Assembly (NCBI GenBank): GCA_900767075.1
Contig: CAAFXX010000387.1
Coordinates: 1 to 43,178 of the forward strand
Direction: 5' to 3'
DNA: 43,178 bases
From: Bacteroidales bacterium
Lineage (GTDB): Bacteria > Bacteroidota > Bacteroidia > Bacteroidales > Muribaculaceae
Every line of letters begins with the position of its first letter. Within the stretch, counting starts at the first letter, position 1. The notes under the pieces are model-generated. The model searched no databases, was not told where the DNA came from, and was given only the letters and a program-made list of their open reading frames with translations. The translations under genes and the position numbers were made by a program. This document shows, piece after piece, positions 17,981 through 25,622 of the stretch.

Positions 17981-18118
17981 AGATTTCAGGTTAATTAGCC
18001 TTTTTTCGTATCGGAATCATTTGTCCGGTTCCGGCTGAATACAATTTCAAACGTTATTGCCATTGTAAAATGGCTGGCATTCCCCCGGACACCGACGCGA
18101 TTTACTTTCTTGTCAATG

Positions 18119-18126
18119 CAAAGGTA
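18119..18126 (-). promoter_or_regulatory. -7 box for xylBA
   Basis: On the minus strand this reads TACCTTTG, an exact TAnnTTTG match, and predicts a leader of about 130 nt before the xylB ATG. No good TTTG is seen at -33, as expected for a promoter that needs an activator. Confidence 0.55.
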
Positions 18127-18157
18127 ACAAATATTTTCATCTCTCGGCCACCCAAAA

Positions 18158-18200
18158 GGTGGAATTTGCCGTCATTCCCTAAAATGTGACAAATTCCACC
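18158..18200. promoter_or_regulatory. Long perfect inverted repeat in the xylBA / secreted-protein intergenic region
   Basis: GGTGGAATTTG (18158-18168) and CAAATTCCACC (18190-18200) form a perfect 11-bp inverted repeat with a 21-nt spacer. A second small palindrome, CCACC-CAAAA-GGTGG (18148-18162), overlaps the left arm. The arms start about 30 bp upstream of the xylB -7 box, the usual place for an activator or dual regulator. Half-site centres are 32 bp apart, close to three helical turns. No regulator gene is adjacent; Bacteroides xylose loci are linked to a Nudix-type regulator, but I cannot show that here. The rest of the 478-bp gap (17981-18458) holds the two promoters and no gene. Confidence 0.6.
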
Positions 18201-18326
18201 ATATTTTGCAACAAATTATTACTATATCCAAATCCCGTGCAAAGTGGTTCATATCTCTGTCGTCCCCCTTTAAGGCTGCGGTCCGATTGGTTCCCATAAA
18301 CTTTTTTTGACTTTTACAGCCTATGA

Positions 18327-18358
18327 TTTTGCAAGTTGCATTTTTTTAGTTTACTTTG
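18327..18358 (+). promoter_or_regulatory. Candidate promoter for the Omp28-like gene
   Basis: TTTTG at 18327-18331, a 20-nt gap, then TACTTTG at 18352-18358. The -7 element is one base shorter than TAnnTTTG, so the match is imperfect. It gives a leader of about 95 nt before the ATG at 18459. Confidence 0.45.
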
Positions 18359-18458
18359 CATATCTTAGTAACTGATTATCGGTATAGCTACCGAACAAAT
18401 ATTAAGATACAAGTGATATTTTGAGGTAATCTTATCGTGACACTCTAAATCATCTTAT

Positions 18459-20471
18459 ATGAAAAAATTATTACTTCTCATGAGCTCCATGCTCATGCTT
18501 GCAGGCTCGGCATCCGCCGGAGGCGGAACCGTGCTCACAGCCGGAGGCAAGACAATGGATTTTGAAAGCTTCAACGGCACAGTAAACCACACCTTTTCCG
18601 CGGCTCCTCTCAAGACACGTGCCGGAGAATCGATGACTTTCACATATGCCGGCGAACTATACAGCGCGGCTTCATTCAGCAATGTCAACTATCGGGCAAG
18701 AGTCTGGCTTGGCTTCGCAATAACGGTAGACGACCTTAAGCTTTTAAAAGGCAATAAAATCAGCGCGCTGCAATATACTTCCGGTGTGGTGTCTACTAAT
18801 CATAATTTAAGCGGTGTAAAGGAGATCACCATTCAGATCTTTAAAAAACTCGGCGAGGCTCCGGTTTATGAGCAGACTTCAGCTGTTGAGAACAAGGGAT
18901 ATAATACCCAGACCATCGAGCTCACCACTCCATATGAAATCACAGATACCGACGGTCCGCTCTACATCACATATAATTTCCTTGTGCCAAAACCCGGGCA
19001 GATTCAGTATTATTACATTCCCTATGACGGGAATACTTCAGTAGCGCCCACGGCATGTCTTGCAGCTATCCAGCAGGAATCAAACAAGACCGATTATCCA
19101 GCAAACAAGGAATGGCAGACACCGGCTTCTCAACTCGGAGCACTTGTCAGCGGAGTAGTCCTTACAGGTGACAATCTGCCCCAAAATTCTGCTTCGCCGG
19201 TATATCTTGATCTTCCTATATCAGGCATAGCAAATGGGAACAGCGTCATGGCGTTGGAGCTCCGAAACAAAGGAGCCAACAGCATATCGTCAGTAGAAGT
19301 CGAGCTCACCCGTCCCGGATATACTCCTGTAACAGCAACCGGCAGTTTCGACAAGCCTCTTGAAAACAATCAGACCGCGGCTGTCACTCTTTCAAAGGTG
19401 AATCTGGGAGGTGCCGGCATGTGCCCTGTAACGGCACGCATCACAAAAATCAACGGGGAGGCGAACTCCATGTCGGACGCTACAACATCCGACCAATTCT
19501 ACCTACTCAATGAAGGAACCGGTTATGTCCAGAACATTGTCGCTGAAGAAGGCACGGGCACATGGTGCGGATGGTGTCCCGCCGGTATTGTGTTGATGGA
19601 ATGGCTGAAAGAAAAATATCCGGATAATATAATGAGGATTGCAGTCCATGCAAGTCAAAGCCAATATAATGTTGATCCTATGGAAGTAAATTCATACATG
19701 CCATATATATATAAATTCATTGAAGGCTTCCCCGGGATGATGATCAATCGTCGATTTAATGTTGGAGTTACATCTCCTAATGTAAATGAGTATTGTGAAG
19801 CCGTTTACAATTACTACAATTCAGGCAAGGCTTATTCCGAACTGAGATTCAGAAAAGCAGAGATTTCTACCGACGGCAAAAAAATAAATATCGGGGCAGA
19901 GGCAGAATTCCTGTTCAACATCCCGGACGCTGCCTATCAGATGGCTTTCGCTATCGTTGAAGATGGTTATGGCCCATATGATCAAACTAACTATTTTGCC
20001 GGAGGTCAATATGGTTCCATGGGTGGTTGGGAATCCAAAAGCAGCCCTGTTTCGACTGTCTATGAAGACGTCGCACGTTATCTCAGCGGATTCCCGGGCA
20101 ATGAAAACAGCATTCCCTCCAATATCACAGCCTTAACTCCCTACACCTACGAACTCTCACTGCCCCTCACGGCTGTAAAGGGCGACAATTTCCGTATCAT
20201 CGGCATGATCGTCGACACAAAGACAGGTCAGATCGTGAATGCAACCCGCTTCACGACATCAAAGTCGGGTGTTGAAGACATCCTCACAGAGAATGCACAG
20301 GAAGTTTCCGTAGCTGGCGGCTATGGCTCGATCACAGTGACAGGGGCGGCTGACGCAGCTGTCTATACACTCGCAGGCGTAAAGGTTGCCGACGGCTCAG
20401 CCGAAGGTCTCGCAGCAGGTGTATATGTTGTACGCGCTGACGGCAAATCTTACAAGGTACTCGTGAAATAA
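18459..20471 (+). CDS. Omp28-like secreted protein with CxxC thioredoxin-like module and T9SS-like tail
   Basis: A 670-residue secreted protein with signal peptide MKKLLLLMSSMLMLAGSASA. The N-terminal part (about 25-345) is beta-rich with no named domain. It is followed by an Omp28-related thioredoxin-fold domain: VAEEGTGTWCGWCPAG with Cys370 and Cys373 in the position of a thioredoxin active site, then the helix VLMEWLKEKYPDNIMRIAVH, and EGFPGMMINRR, where the Pro resembles the cis-Pro loop of thioredoxin folds. The chain ends in a textbook sorting-type tail (VYTLAGVKVADG, LAAGVYVVRADGKSYKVLVK), so export by type IX secretion is likely. It shares this module with the protein at 7680-11414. 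The role may be redox or only structural. Confidence 0.88.
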   Translation: MKKLLLLMSSMLMLAGSASAGGGTVLTAGGKTMDFESFNGTVNHTFSAAPLKTRAGESMTFTYAGELYSAASFSNVNYRARVWLGFAITVDDLKLLKGNKISALQYTSGVVSTNHNLSGVKEITIQIFKKLGEAPVYEQTSAVENKGYNTQTIELTTPYEITDTDGPLYITYNFLVPKPGQIQYYYIPYDGNTSVAPTACLAAIQQESNKTDYPANKEWQTPASQLGALVSGVVLTGDNLPQNSASPVYLDLPISGIANGNSVMALELRNKGANSISSVEVELTRPGYTPVTATGSFDKPLENNQTAAVTLSKVNLGGAGMCPVTARITKINGEANSMSDATTSDQFYLLNEGTGYVQNIVAEEGTGTWCGWCPAGIVLMEWLKEKYPDNIMRIAVHASQSQYNVDPMEVNSYMPYIYKFIEGFPGMMINRRFNVGVTSPNVNEYCEAVYNYYNSGKAYSELRFRKAEISTDGKKINIGAEAEFLFNIPDAAYQMAFAIVEDGYGPYDQTNYFAGGQYGSMGGWESKSSPVSTVYEDVARYLSGFPGNENSIPSNITALTPYTYELSLPLTAVKGDNFRIIGMIVDTKTGQIVNATRFTTSKSGVEDILTENAQEVSVAGGYGSITVTGAADAAVYTLAGVKVADGSAEGLAAGVYVVRADGKSYKVLVK

Positions 20472-20490
20472 ATCTACATAATCAATCTTT

Positions 20491-20529
20491 ATAACAGAAA
20501 CGCGCCGGGCCACGGCGCGTTTCTGTTAT
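20491..20529. terminator. Strong bidirectional terminator hairpin
   Basis: A perfect 17-bp stem, ATAACAGAAACGCGCCG (20491-20507) with its complement at 20513-20529 and loop GGCCA. It starts 19 bp after the Omp28-like stop. The arm composition (A-rich 5', T-rich 3') allows termination on either strand. Confidence 0.88.
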
Positions 20530-20614
20530 ATTCCAAGTAGCCGTGTTTGTTATAAATTAAGGATGTGTGAATTTTTATTAACACCGTCAATTTTTAATCC
20601 CAGCACTTTTTCGT

Positions 20615-20622
20615 TAACTTTG
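20615..20622 (+). promoter_or_regulatory. -7 box for the MATE exporter
   Basis: TAACTTTG followed by C is an exact TAnnTTTG match, 26 bp before the ATG at 20649. The -33 position holds only a T run (TTTTT at 20591-20595). Confidence 0.6.
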
Positions 20623-20648
20623 CATCACGATTCCCAAAAAACGTGAAT

Positions 20649-22028
20649 ATGTCGCAAAATCCCGGCAACGACGCCAGACTCCTTGAGCTCGGCACCGCCA
20701 AAATTTGGAAAATATTACTCAAATACAGTCTGCCGGCTGTGGTCGGCACGGTCATATCGGCAGTCTACAATATCATTGACTCAATTGTAATCGGTCACGC
20801 CATCGACGACCCCTATGTAGTTGCGGGAATTGCGGTGACATTCCCCGTGATGAACCTTGCCACGGCTTTCGGCATGCTTATCGGTGCCGGTGCAGCCACG
20901 CGCGTTAGCATCGTGCTCGGACAGAACGACAGGCACATGGCTGAGCTTATCCTCGGCAACTCCGTGATACTCACCTGCGTGATCGGCCTGGCTTACGTTG
21001 CCGTTTTCGCCATTTTCCTCGACCCTATCCTCCGGATGTTCGGGGCATCCCCCAATTCACTGCCGTATGCCCGCGAATTCCTGCTCTGGGTGCTCCCCGG
21101 CATGGTGCTCATGAACCTTACGTTCAGCTATAACAATGTGATGAGGGCATCGGGATATCCGAGCAAGGCGATGTACACCAACATTATCGGAGCGATACTC
21201 AACTGTATCCTGGCTCCCCTTTTCCTTTTCGGATTCAAATGGGGAATACGCGGAGCTGCAATCGCAACCGACATATCGATGACCGTCACGGCAGTGTGGG
21301 TGATGAGCCATTTCTTCAACAAGAACAACACGCTTCACTTTACTCACGGCATCTACCGACTCAGCTGGAAAGTGATCAGCGGGGTGCTTTACATCGGTAT
21401 GGCTCCCTTCATCATAAATATAGCGGGCTCGGGAATAAACGCCATCCTCAACAACTCCCTGCTCCGTCTTGGAGGTGACAACGCCATCGCGGCAATCGTG
21501 GTGTTCAACCGTTTCACCACAATCTGCATCTTCACAATCATAGGCATATGCCAGGGCATGCAGCCGATTCTCGGATATAACTACGGCTCGCGCCGTTTCG
21601 GACGTCTGTTCAGCACATTACGCCTCGCGGCGATTGTCGCCACGGTCATAACAACACTTGGCAGTCTTGCCGGTCATTTCTTTCCCCGAGAGATAGCATC
21701 GATGTTTATGCAGGACGAGACCCAGATCGAATGTGCCATCAACTGTCTGCGTATCACCACGCTCGGATTCTGGATGGTGGGATTCCAGATTGTCGCCACC
21801 AATTTCTTCCAGGCACTCGGCATGGCGGGAAAAGCGATTTTCCTCTCGCTTACCCGTCAGATCATCTTTATGATTCCGTTGCTGTTCATTCTGCCACACA
21901 TCTGGCAGCTTGACGGCGTGTGGATGGCATTTCCGTTCAGCGACTTGGCAGCCACAATTGTAACCACGATCCTGCTCGTGATTGAAATCCGCAAGATTCA
22001 GGCACTCGCCGCGCAAGCTGCCAAATAG
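20649..22028 (+). CDS. MATE family efflux transporter
   Basis: A 459-residue inner-membrane protein with about twelve hydrophobic helices. The opening LGTAKIWKILLKYSLPAVVGTVISAVYNIIDSIVIGHA is a typical MATE first-helix region, and GICQGMQPILGYNYGSRRF is the conserved mid-protein MATE signature of the NorM/MepA/DinF group. MATE proteins export cationic drugs or metabolites using a sodium or proton gradient; the substrate here is unknown. A GTG at 20643 lies two codons upstream in frame, but the ATG at 20649 is preferred. It is transcribed alone between a terminator and a convergent small ORF. Confidence 0.94.
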   Translation: MSQNPGNDARLLELGTAKIWKILLKYSLPAVVGTVISAVYNIIDSIVIGHAIDDPYVVAGIAVTFPVMNLATAFGMLIGAGAATRVSIVLGQNDRHMAELILGNSVILTCVIGLAYVAVFAIFLDPILRMFGASPNSLPYAREFLLWVLPGMVLMNLTFSYNNVMRASGYPSKAMYTNIIGAILNCILAPLFLFGFKWGIRGAAIATDISMTVTAVWVMSHFFNKNNTLHFTHGIYRLSWKVISGVLYIGMAPFIINIAGSGINAILNNSLLRLGGDNAIAAIVVFNRFTTICIFTIIGICQGMQPILGYNYGSRRFGRLFSTLRLAAIVATVITTLGSLAGHFFPREIASMFMQDETQIECAINCLRITTLGFWMVGFQIVATNFFQALGMAGKAIFLSLTRQIIFMIPLLFILPHIWQLDGVWMAFPFSDLAATIVTTILLVIEIRKIQALAAQAAK

Positions 22029-22031
22029 GAA

Positions 22032-22163
22032 TCAGGACAAATCGGCTTCATCGTCAAGAAAATCGTTGAAGCCGTTATGCTCTTGCTGCTCGCGCAGATT
22101 CTCGATCCAATCGGAATCGGAATTCTCCTTCTCTTCTGTTTTACCAGTCTTGTGTGTCTTCAT
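22032..22163 (-). CDS. Candidate small acidic protein, 43 residues
   Basis: An intact ATG-to-TGA frame on the minus strand encodes 43 residues: it begins MKTHKTGKTEEKENSDSDW, continues with a helical ENLREQQEHN segment and ends FNDFLDDEADLS. It is strongly charged, acidic in its C-terminal half, with no membrane segment. It fills almost exactly the space between the convergent MATE stop (22028) and the repeats at 22166-22247, downstream of trmB on the same strand. It might be co-transcribed with trmB. No known family is recognised, and coding status is inferred from reading frame, position and amino-acid composition only. Confidence 0.5.
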   Translation of the reverse strand: MKTHKTGKTEEKENSDSDWIENLREQQEHNGFNDFLDDEADLS

Positions 22164-22165
22164 AT

Positions 22166-22247
22166 CAGTATAAATGTCAGTATAAATGTAGGGACATCGC
22201 TTAGCGATGTTTCATTGATTCGCTTAGCGATGTCGGATTGAATCAAT
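22166..22247. repeat. Compact cluster of direct and inverted repeats behind trmB
   Basis: Two abutting copies of CAGTATAAATGT (22166-22177 and 22178-22189) are followed by the near-perfect palindrome ACATCGCTTAGCGATGT (22194-22210). A second CGCTTAGCGATGT lies at 22221-22233, and ATTGATTC (22214-22221) pairs with GAATCAAT (22240-22247). The palindrome lacks a T tract. This looks like a REP-type extragenic element and may also serve as the end of the trmB message. Confidence 0.6.
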
Positions 22248-22995
22248 CGTTCGGCTGTGACGGTCTGCCTTTCACCGACCTGTAATCGTCACGCGGGATA
22301 TCGTCGGATTCCGGTTCCAGAAGCTCACCTTCGGCAGGCAGGCGGAACGACAGGAGCTTAATCTTCTTGCCGCGAGAAAGCCACTGCTGTTCATAGAAAG
22401 TCTTTATCGAGGTGACGGGATCAGCCATTCCGGAACCGTAAAGGTCATCGGTATTCACCAGCACGGGCAGCGCGTTCTTTTCCACCAGACGACGGGTATA
22501 TTCATACAGGAAAGGTGAATCGGTCTTCAGGTTCACGATTCCGTCCGGACGCAGCAATCCGCGATACAACTCCAGAAAACGCGTTGACGTAAGGCGCTTA
22601 CGCGGTTTCTGCATCTGTGGGTCGGGGAACGTTATCCATAACTCGTCGACCTCCCCCGGCTCGAAAAACGAGCGGATATTCTCTATTTCTGTACGAAGGA
22701 ACGCCGCATTGGGTATCTGCTCCTCCTCGACCGTCTTGGCTCCACGCCAGATGCGTGCGCCCTTGATATCAACGCCTACATAGTTGCGCGATGGGTCGCT
22801 TTTGGCAAGCCCCACGGTATATTCACCTTTTCCACAGCCCAACTCCACCACTATCGGCATTTCAGCATTGAAAAATTCACTGTTCCATTTGCCTTTGTAA
22901 GGGAATCCTTTGCTGAGAAGTTCTTCACGCGGATATTCAAGGGCGCAGCGGAATTCCTTCATTTCGGCAAATTTCTTGAGTTTATTCTTACCCAT
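22243..22995 (-). CDS. trmB: tRNA (guanine-N7-)-methyltransferase
   Basis: Methylates N7 of G46 in the tRNA variable loop using S-adenosylmethionine; cytosolic. The 250-residue protein shows the SAM-binding VELGCGKGEYT (about residues 50-60), the acidic VGVDIKG strand end, and the family signature LWITFPDPQMQKPRKR (119-134) with catalytic-region Asp125. The C-terminal residues (about 235-250) are charged and probably disordered. Its start lies 19 bp beyond the glycosyltransferase stop on the same strand, so the two are likely co-transcribed. Assignment is secure. Confidence 0.96.
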   Translation of the reverse strand: MGKNKLKKFAEMKEFRCALEYPREELLSKGFPYKGKWNSEFFNAEMPIVVELGCGKGEYTVGLAKSDPSRNYVGVDIKGARIWRGAKTVEEEQIPNAAFLRTEIENIRSFFEPGEVDELWITFPDPQMQKPRKRLTSTRFLELYRGLLRPDGIVNLKTDSPFLYEYTRRLVEKNALPVLVNTDDLYGSGMADPVTSIKTFYEQQWLSRGKKIKLLSFRLPAEGELLEPESDDIPRDDYRSVKGRPSQPND

Positions 22996-23014
22996 AGACG
23001 ATTGACTAAAGCTG

Positions 23015-24340
23015 TTAGTGTTTATGTTTGTTTTTGAACCGGAACTTTCCCTGACGGCGGCGCTGCCAGGTGAAATTCTTTATCTTTGCGTTTCTGTGGA
23101 CGAATTTAAACCACGCGTTGCAGACCGGACGGATAAGGTTGAACAGCGGCACCGCAAACCATAGGCGTGTGGCGTTCAGACGCCGTGCCGCCGAACGGTA
23201 TGCGCCGATTTCGGCAAGCCAGAAAAGAAGCAGCACCACGCCTCCCGCAATCGCAGGAACAATGTTGGGTAGAGCCGTGACAACAGACCCCGCATAAGCC
23301 AGCACGGCAAGCCACTGCATTGCCGAAGAGGCTCCGGCTCGAAGGAAGGGACCGCGGGGAAGCCAGCGCGAGGTAAAGTCGTATTGTTCCTTGCGGATGC
23401 TCCATACCCGATTTGCCGATTCACCCCACACTGTGGAAAGCATCGAATGTGAATCTATCGCCAAAGCGAAATTGTCAGGCTCAACTATCTCGTTGACAAA
23501 TATGTCGTCATCGCCCGCCTGCAGATAGATTGTCTGCGAATAACCCTTGTGGGCGAAGAAGACCTGGCGGCGGAAGGCAAGGTTGTAGCCGTCGCCTCTG
23601 TATGGCGATCCTCCCAAAGCGTAGCCTATCCATTGCGTGTCGGTCATCAGCGAAACGAATTCACGGTACCAGCGCCCCGGGCCATGCAGCTCGCCACGCT
23701 TTATACGGGAGTATCCGAGTGAAATCACAATCGACGGGTCGGAAAGAGGGCTGCACAGCGTGGCGAGCCACAGAACGGAGGGTATCTCGATATTCGACAC
23801 TGTAGTCACCACCACATCCCCTTTCGCCGCCTTCATGCCCAAGGTCAGGGCAAGCTTGCGCCGGCTCAGGTTGTGCGAGCCGGGCGGAATGAACGTAACG
23901 TAAAGCTGCGGATAAAGCGCTTTATATTTTTCTTCGATATATTCCGCCTCTGATGAAGCCCCGTCGCAGACCACTATCACCTCGAAATCAGGATATTCCT
24001 GTGCATAAATCTGTTCAAGGCACCGGCCGAGCACCTCCTCGTCGGTTTTCGAGTAGACCACGACTGAAATTTTGGGGCGCCCGTCGTCAGGGACCGCTTC
24101 ATGCCCTTCAACGCTTGTCTGAGCCCCTTTCTCTTCCACTATCGTTTCCGTGACTCCGGACTCACCGGCGGATTCTTCGGTTTCTGTCCCCGTCACGGCG
24201 ATCCCTTCGGTCGGTTCCGGCAACGGCAGTTTCGAGCAACGGCGCAACGGCCGCATCAGCCATAAGATTGTCACGGCAAGGCTTACGGCCTCGATGCCAA
24301 GAAATATCCACGAGAGAGAAGCTACGGGAAACTGAAACAT
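23015..24340 (-). CDS. Membrane-anchored family 2 glycosyltransferase
   Basis: A 441-residue inner-membrane protein. It has an N-terminal helix (about 4-29), then an acidic, Thr/Glu-rich linker (about 40-90). A GT2 (GT-A fold) domain follows (about 92-300), with the nucleotide-sugar binding start KISVVVYSKTDEEVLGRCLEQI, VIVVCDGASS and a QAGDDDIFVNE segment in the acceptor/catalytic region. Two or more hydrophobic helices follow near the C-terminus (about 330-395), and the tail is very basic. Similar proteins transfer sugars to lipid carriers or make exopolysaccharide; donor and acceptor are unknown. It is 19 bp upstream of trmB and 88 bp downstream of the phospholipase stop, with no terminator in between, so a three-gene transcript is possible. 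Confidence 0.88.
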   Translation of the reverse strand: MFQFPVASLSWIFLGIEAVSLAVTILWLMRPLRRCSKLPLPEPTEGIAVTGTETEESAGESGVTETIVEEKGAQTSVEGHEAVPDDGRPKISVVVYSKTDEEVLGRCLEQIYAQEYPDFEVIVVCDGASSEAEYIEEKYKALYPQLYVTFIPPGSHNLSRRKLALTLGMKAAKGDVVVTTVSNIEIPSVLWLATLCSPLSDPSIVISLGYSRIKRGELHGPGRWYREFVSLMTDTQWIGYALGGSPYRGDGYNLAFRRQVFFAHKGYSQTIYLQAGDDDIFVNEIVEPDNFALAIDSHSMLSTVWGESANRVWSIRKEQYDFTSRWLPRGPFLRAGASSAMQWLAVLAYAGSVVTALPNIVPAIAGGVVLLLFWLAEIGAYRSAARRLNATRLWFAVPLFNLIRPVCNAWFKFVHRNAKIKNFTWQRRRQGKFRFKNKHKH

Positions 24341-24428
24341 TGCAATATGTTTTTATATGATTGGCTTGATTGATTTTATCCGGGAGTAATCGCTCCATAG
24401 GTTTACGCCCGGGGATTGTTTGATTCTG

Positions 24429-25310
24429 TCAGAACGTGGAGAAGAAGCGCGGCTTTATCACGATTCCCACACGGAGGCGCGAATGAAATTTGTTATAGTC
24501 GAGGAGGTTCTCTCCATATCCGTTATAATATTGAACAAATAAGAACTGATTTGTTTTCTCATGGATTTTCCAATTGAATTCGAAAATCGTATTGAAGTTA
24601 AGGTTCCAGCCCTTGCGCTTTACGAGAGTAAGCGCCCAGCCCAATTTTTTGTTAGGGGAGGTAACCGCCACGCCGGTCTGGAATATGCCGCAATAGTTCA
24701 GGATATCCTTATTGTTCATGCCGTCGATAATAGGAATCCAGTATTTTGCATGCACGGTAAGCATATCGTTGATCATCGCCGAGCCACAGAAAGATATTCT
24801 GTTCCAGCTGCGCGAGGCGTCGCCGTCGCGACCGTTGCTCTCATGCTCTATCAGCAGTGTTGCCTGTCCGAAATAACGTCCTTTGGTGAAAAACGGGAAT
24901 GTCCATCCCAGTCCCGGGTTAAAGTTCATGTCGCGCATAGGCAGCGATTCCTCGAATACATTCCAGAATGTTTTCTGGGTGTACATCAGGAAGATATACG
25001 AATGAAACGGAAGCGTGGTGCGCGTGAGACGCTGCGCGATGGAGATCTGGAACTTCACGTCGGAATTCTGTCGCGTAGGTTTATATCCGAGCGTCGTGCC
25101 TACCACGAAGTAATTGTCCTTATAAAGTCCGAAATAAGGGGCATTGTAGATATCCTTTTTCAATGAATCGGAAAATTCCTTCTGGTCCTCGACCCTAAGG
25201 ATCTGCGACTTTACAGGAACCGCGTACATCACGGCAATGACTATGACCGCAACGATAGACGCCACTGCACGTAAACCCGATTTATTTTCAAAATTGCGTT
25301 GTCTGCGCAT
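24429..25310 (-). CDS. pldA: Outer membrane phospholipase A (OMPLA family)
   Basis: Outer-membrane beta-barrel lipase that cleaves acyl chains from phospholipids that reach the outer leaflet. The catalytic block HESNGRDGDASRSWNR gives His156, Ser158 and Asn170. The 2- and 12-residue spacings equal those of the E. coli His-Ser-Asn triad, and the Arg and Ser at calcium-site positions are also kept. YTQKTFWNVFEESLPMRDMNFNP matches the second conserved family block. The start is set at the ATG at 25310 (293 residues), giving the hydrophobic signal AVASIVAVIVIAVMYAVPVKSQ; the frame extends 9 codons to a TTG that is less likely. The chain ends in Phe (FFSTF), as expected for a barrel. In known enzymes activity depends on dimerisation and calcium. 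Confidence 0.93.
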   Translation of the reverse strand: MRRQRNFENKSGLRAVASIVAVIVIAVMYAVPVKSQILRVEDQKEFSDSLKKDIYNAPYFGLYKDNYFVVGTTLGYKPTRQNSDVKFQISIAQRLTRTTLPFHSYIFLMYTQKTFWNVFEESLPMRDMNFNPGLGWTFPFFTKGRYFGQATLLIEHESNGRDGDASRSWNRISFCGSAMINDMLTVHAKYWIPIIDGMNNKDILNYCGIFQTGVAVTSPNKKLGWALTLVKRKGWNLNFNTIFEFNWKIHEKTNQFLFVQYYNGYGENLLDYNKFHSRLRVGIVIKPRFFSTF

Positions 25311-25435
25311 ATAACTCAATTTAAGACTGTATTCCAACTAATGAACCACCGGCAGGAATTTACTTACATGGCATGGGGAACCGATTAAATTCCCGAATCT
25401 TAACCGGTTTCTTCGGATAACAGTTTTTCCAATCG

Positions 25436-25443
25436 CAAAATTA
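25436..25443 (-). promoter_or_regulatory. Candidate -7 box for pldA
   Basis: The minus strand reads TAATTTTG, an exact TAnnTTTG box, about 125 bp upstream of the pldA ATG. No -33 TTTG is seen, so the call is tentative. Confidence 0.4.
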
Positions 25444-25547
25444 ATAAATAAAGATTACATATTTTGGCTTTAGGAGCGATATTTAGGGAGTGCATTGCCA
25501 TAAAAAGTATTTTTTGGACACATCTATTGCCGATTCCACCTGTAAAC

Positions 25548-25578
25548 TTGTTGGATTGGCTGGATGTTATTAATTTTG
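25548..25578 (+). promoter_or_regulatory. Promoter for the GH3-family gene
   Basis: TTG at 25548-25550, repeated directly at 25551-25553, is followed after 17-20 nt by TAATTTTG at 25571-25578. This is a full Bacteroidota-type promoter, with the ATG 45 bp downstream at 25623. Confidence 0.7.
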
Positions 25579-25622
25579 CAGACAGGGAATAGAACGACTG
25601 TTTGGGTTCAATTGCTTTGAAA

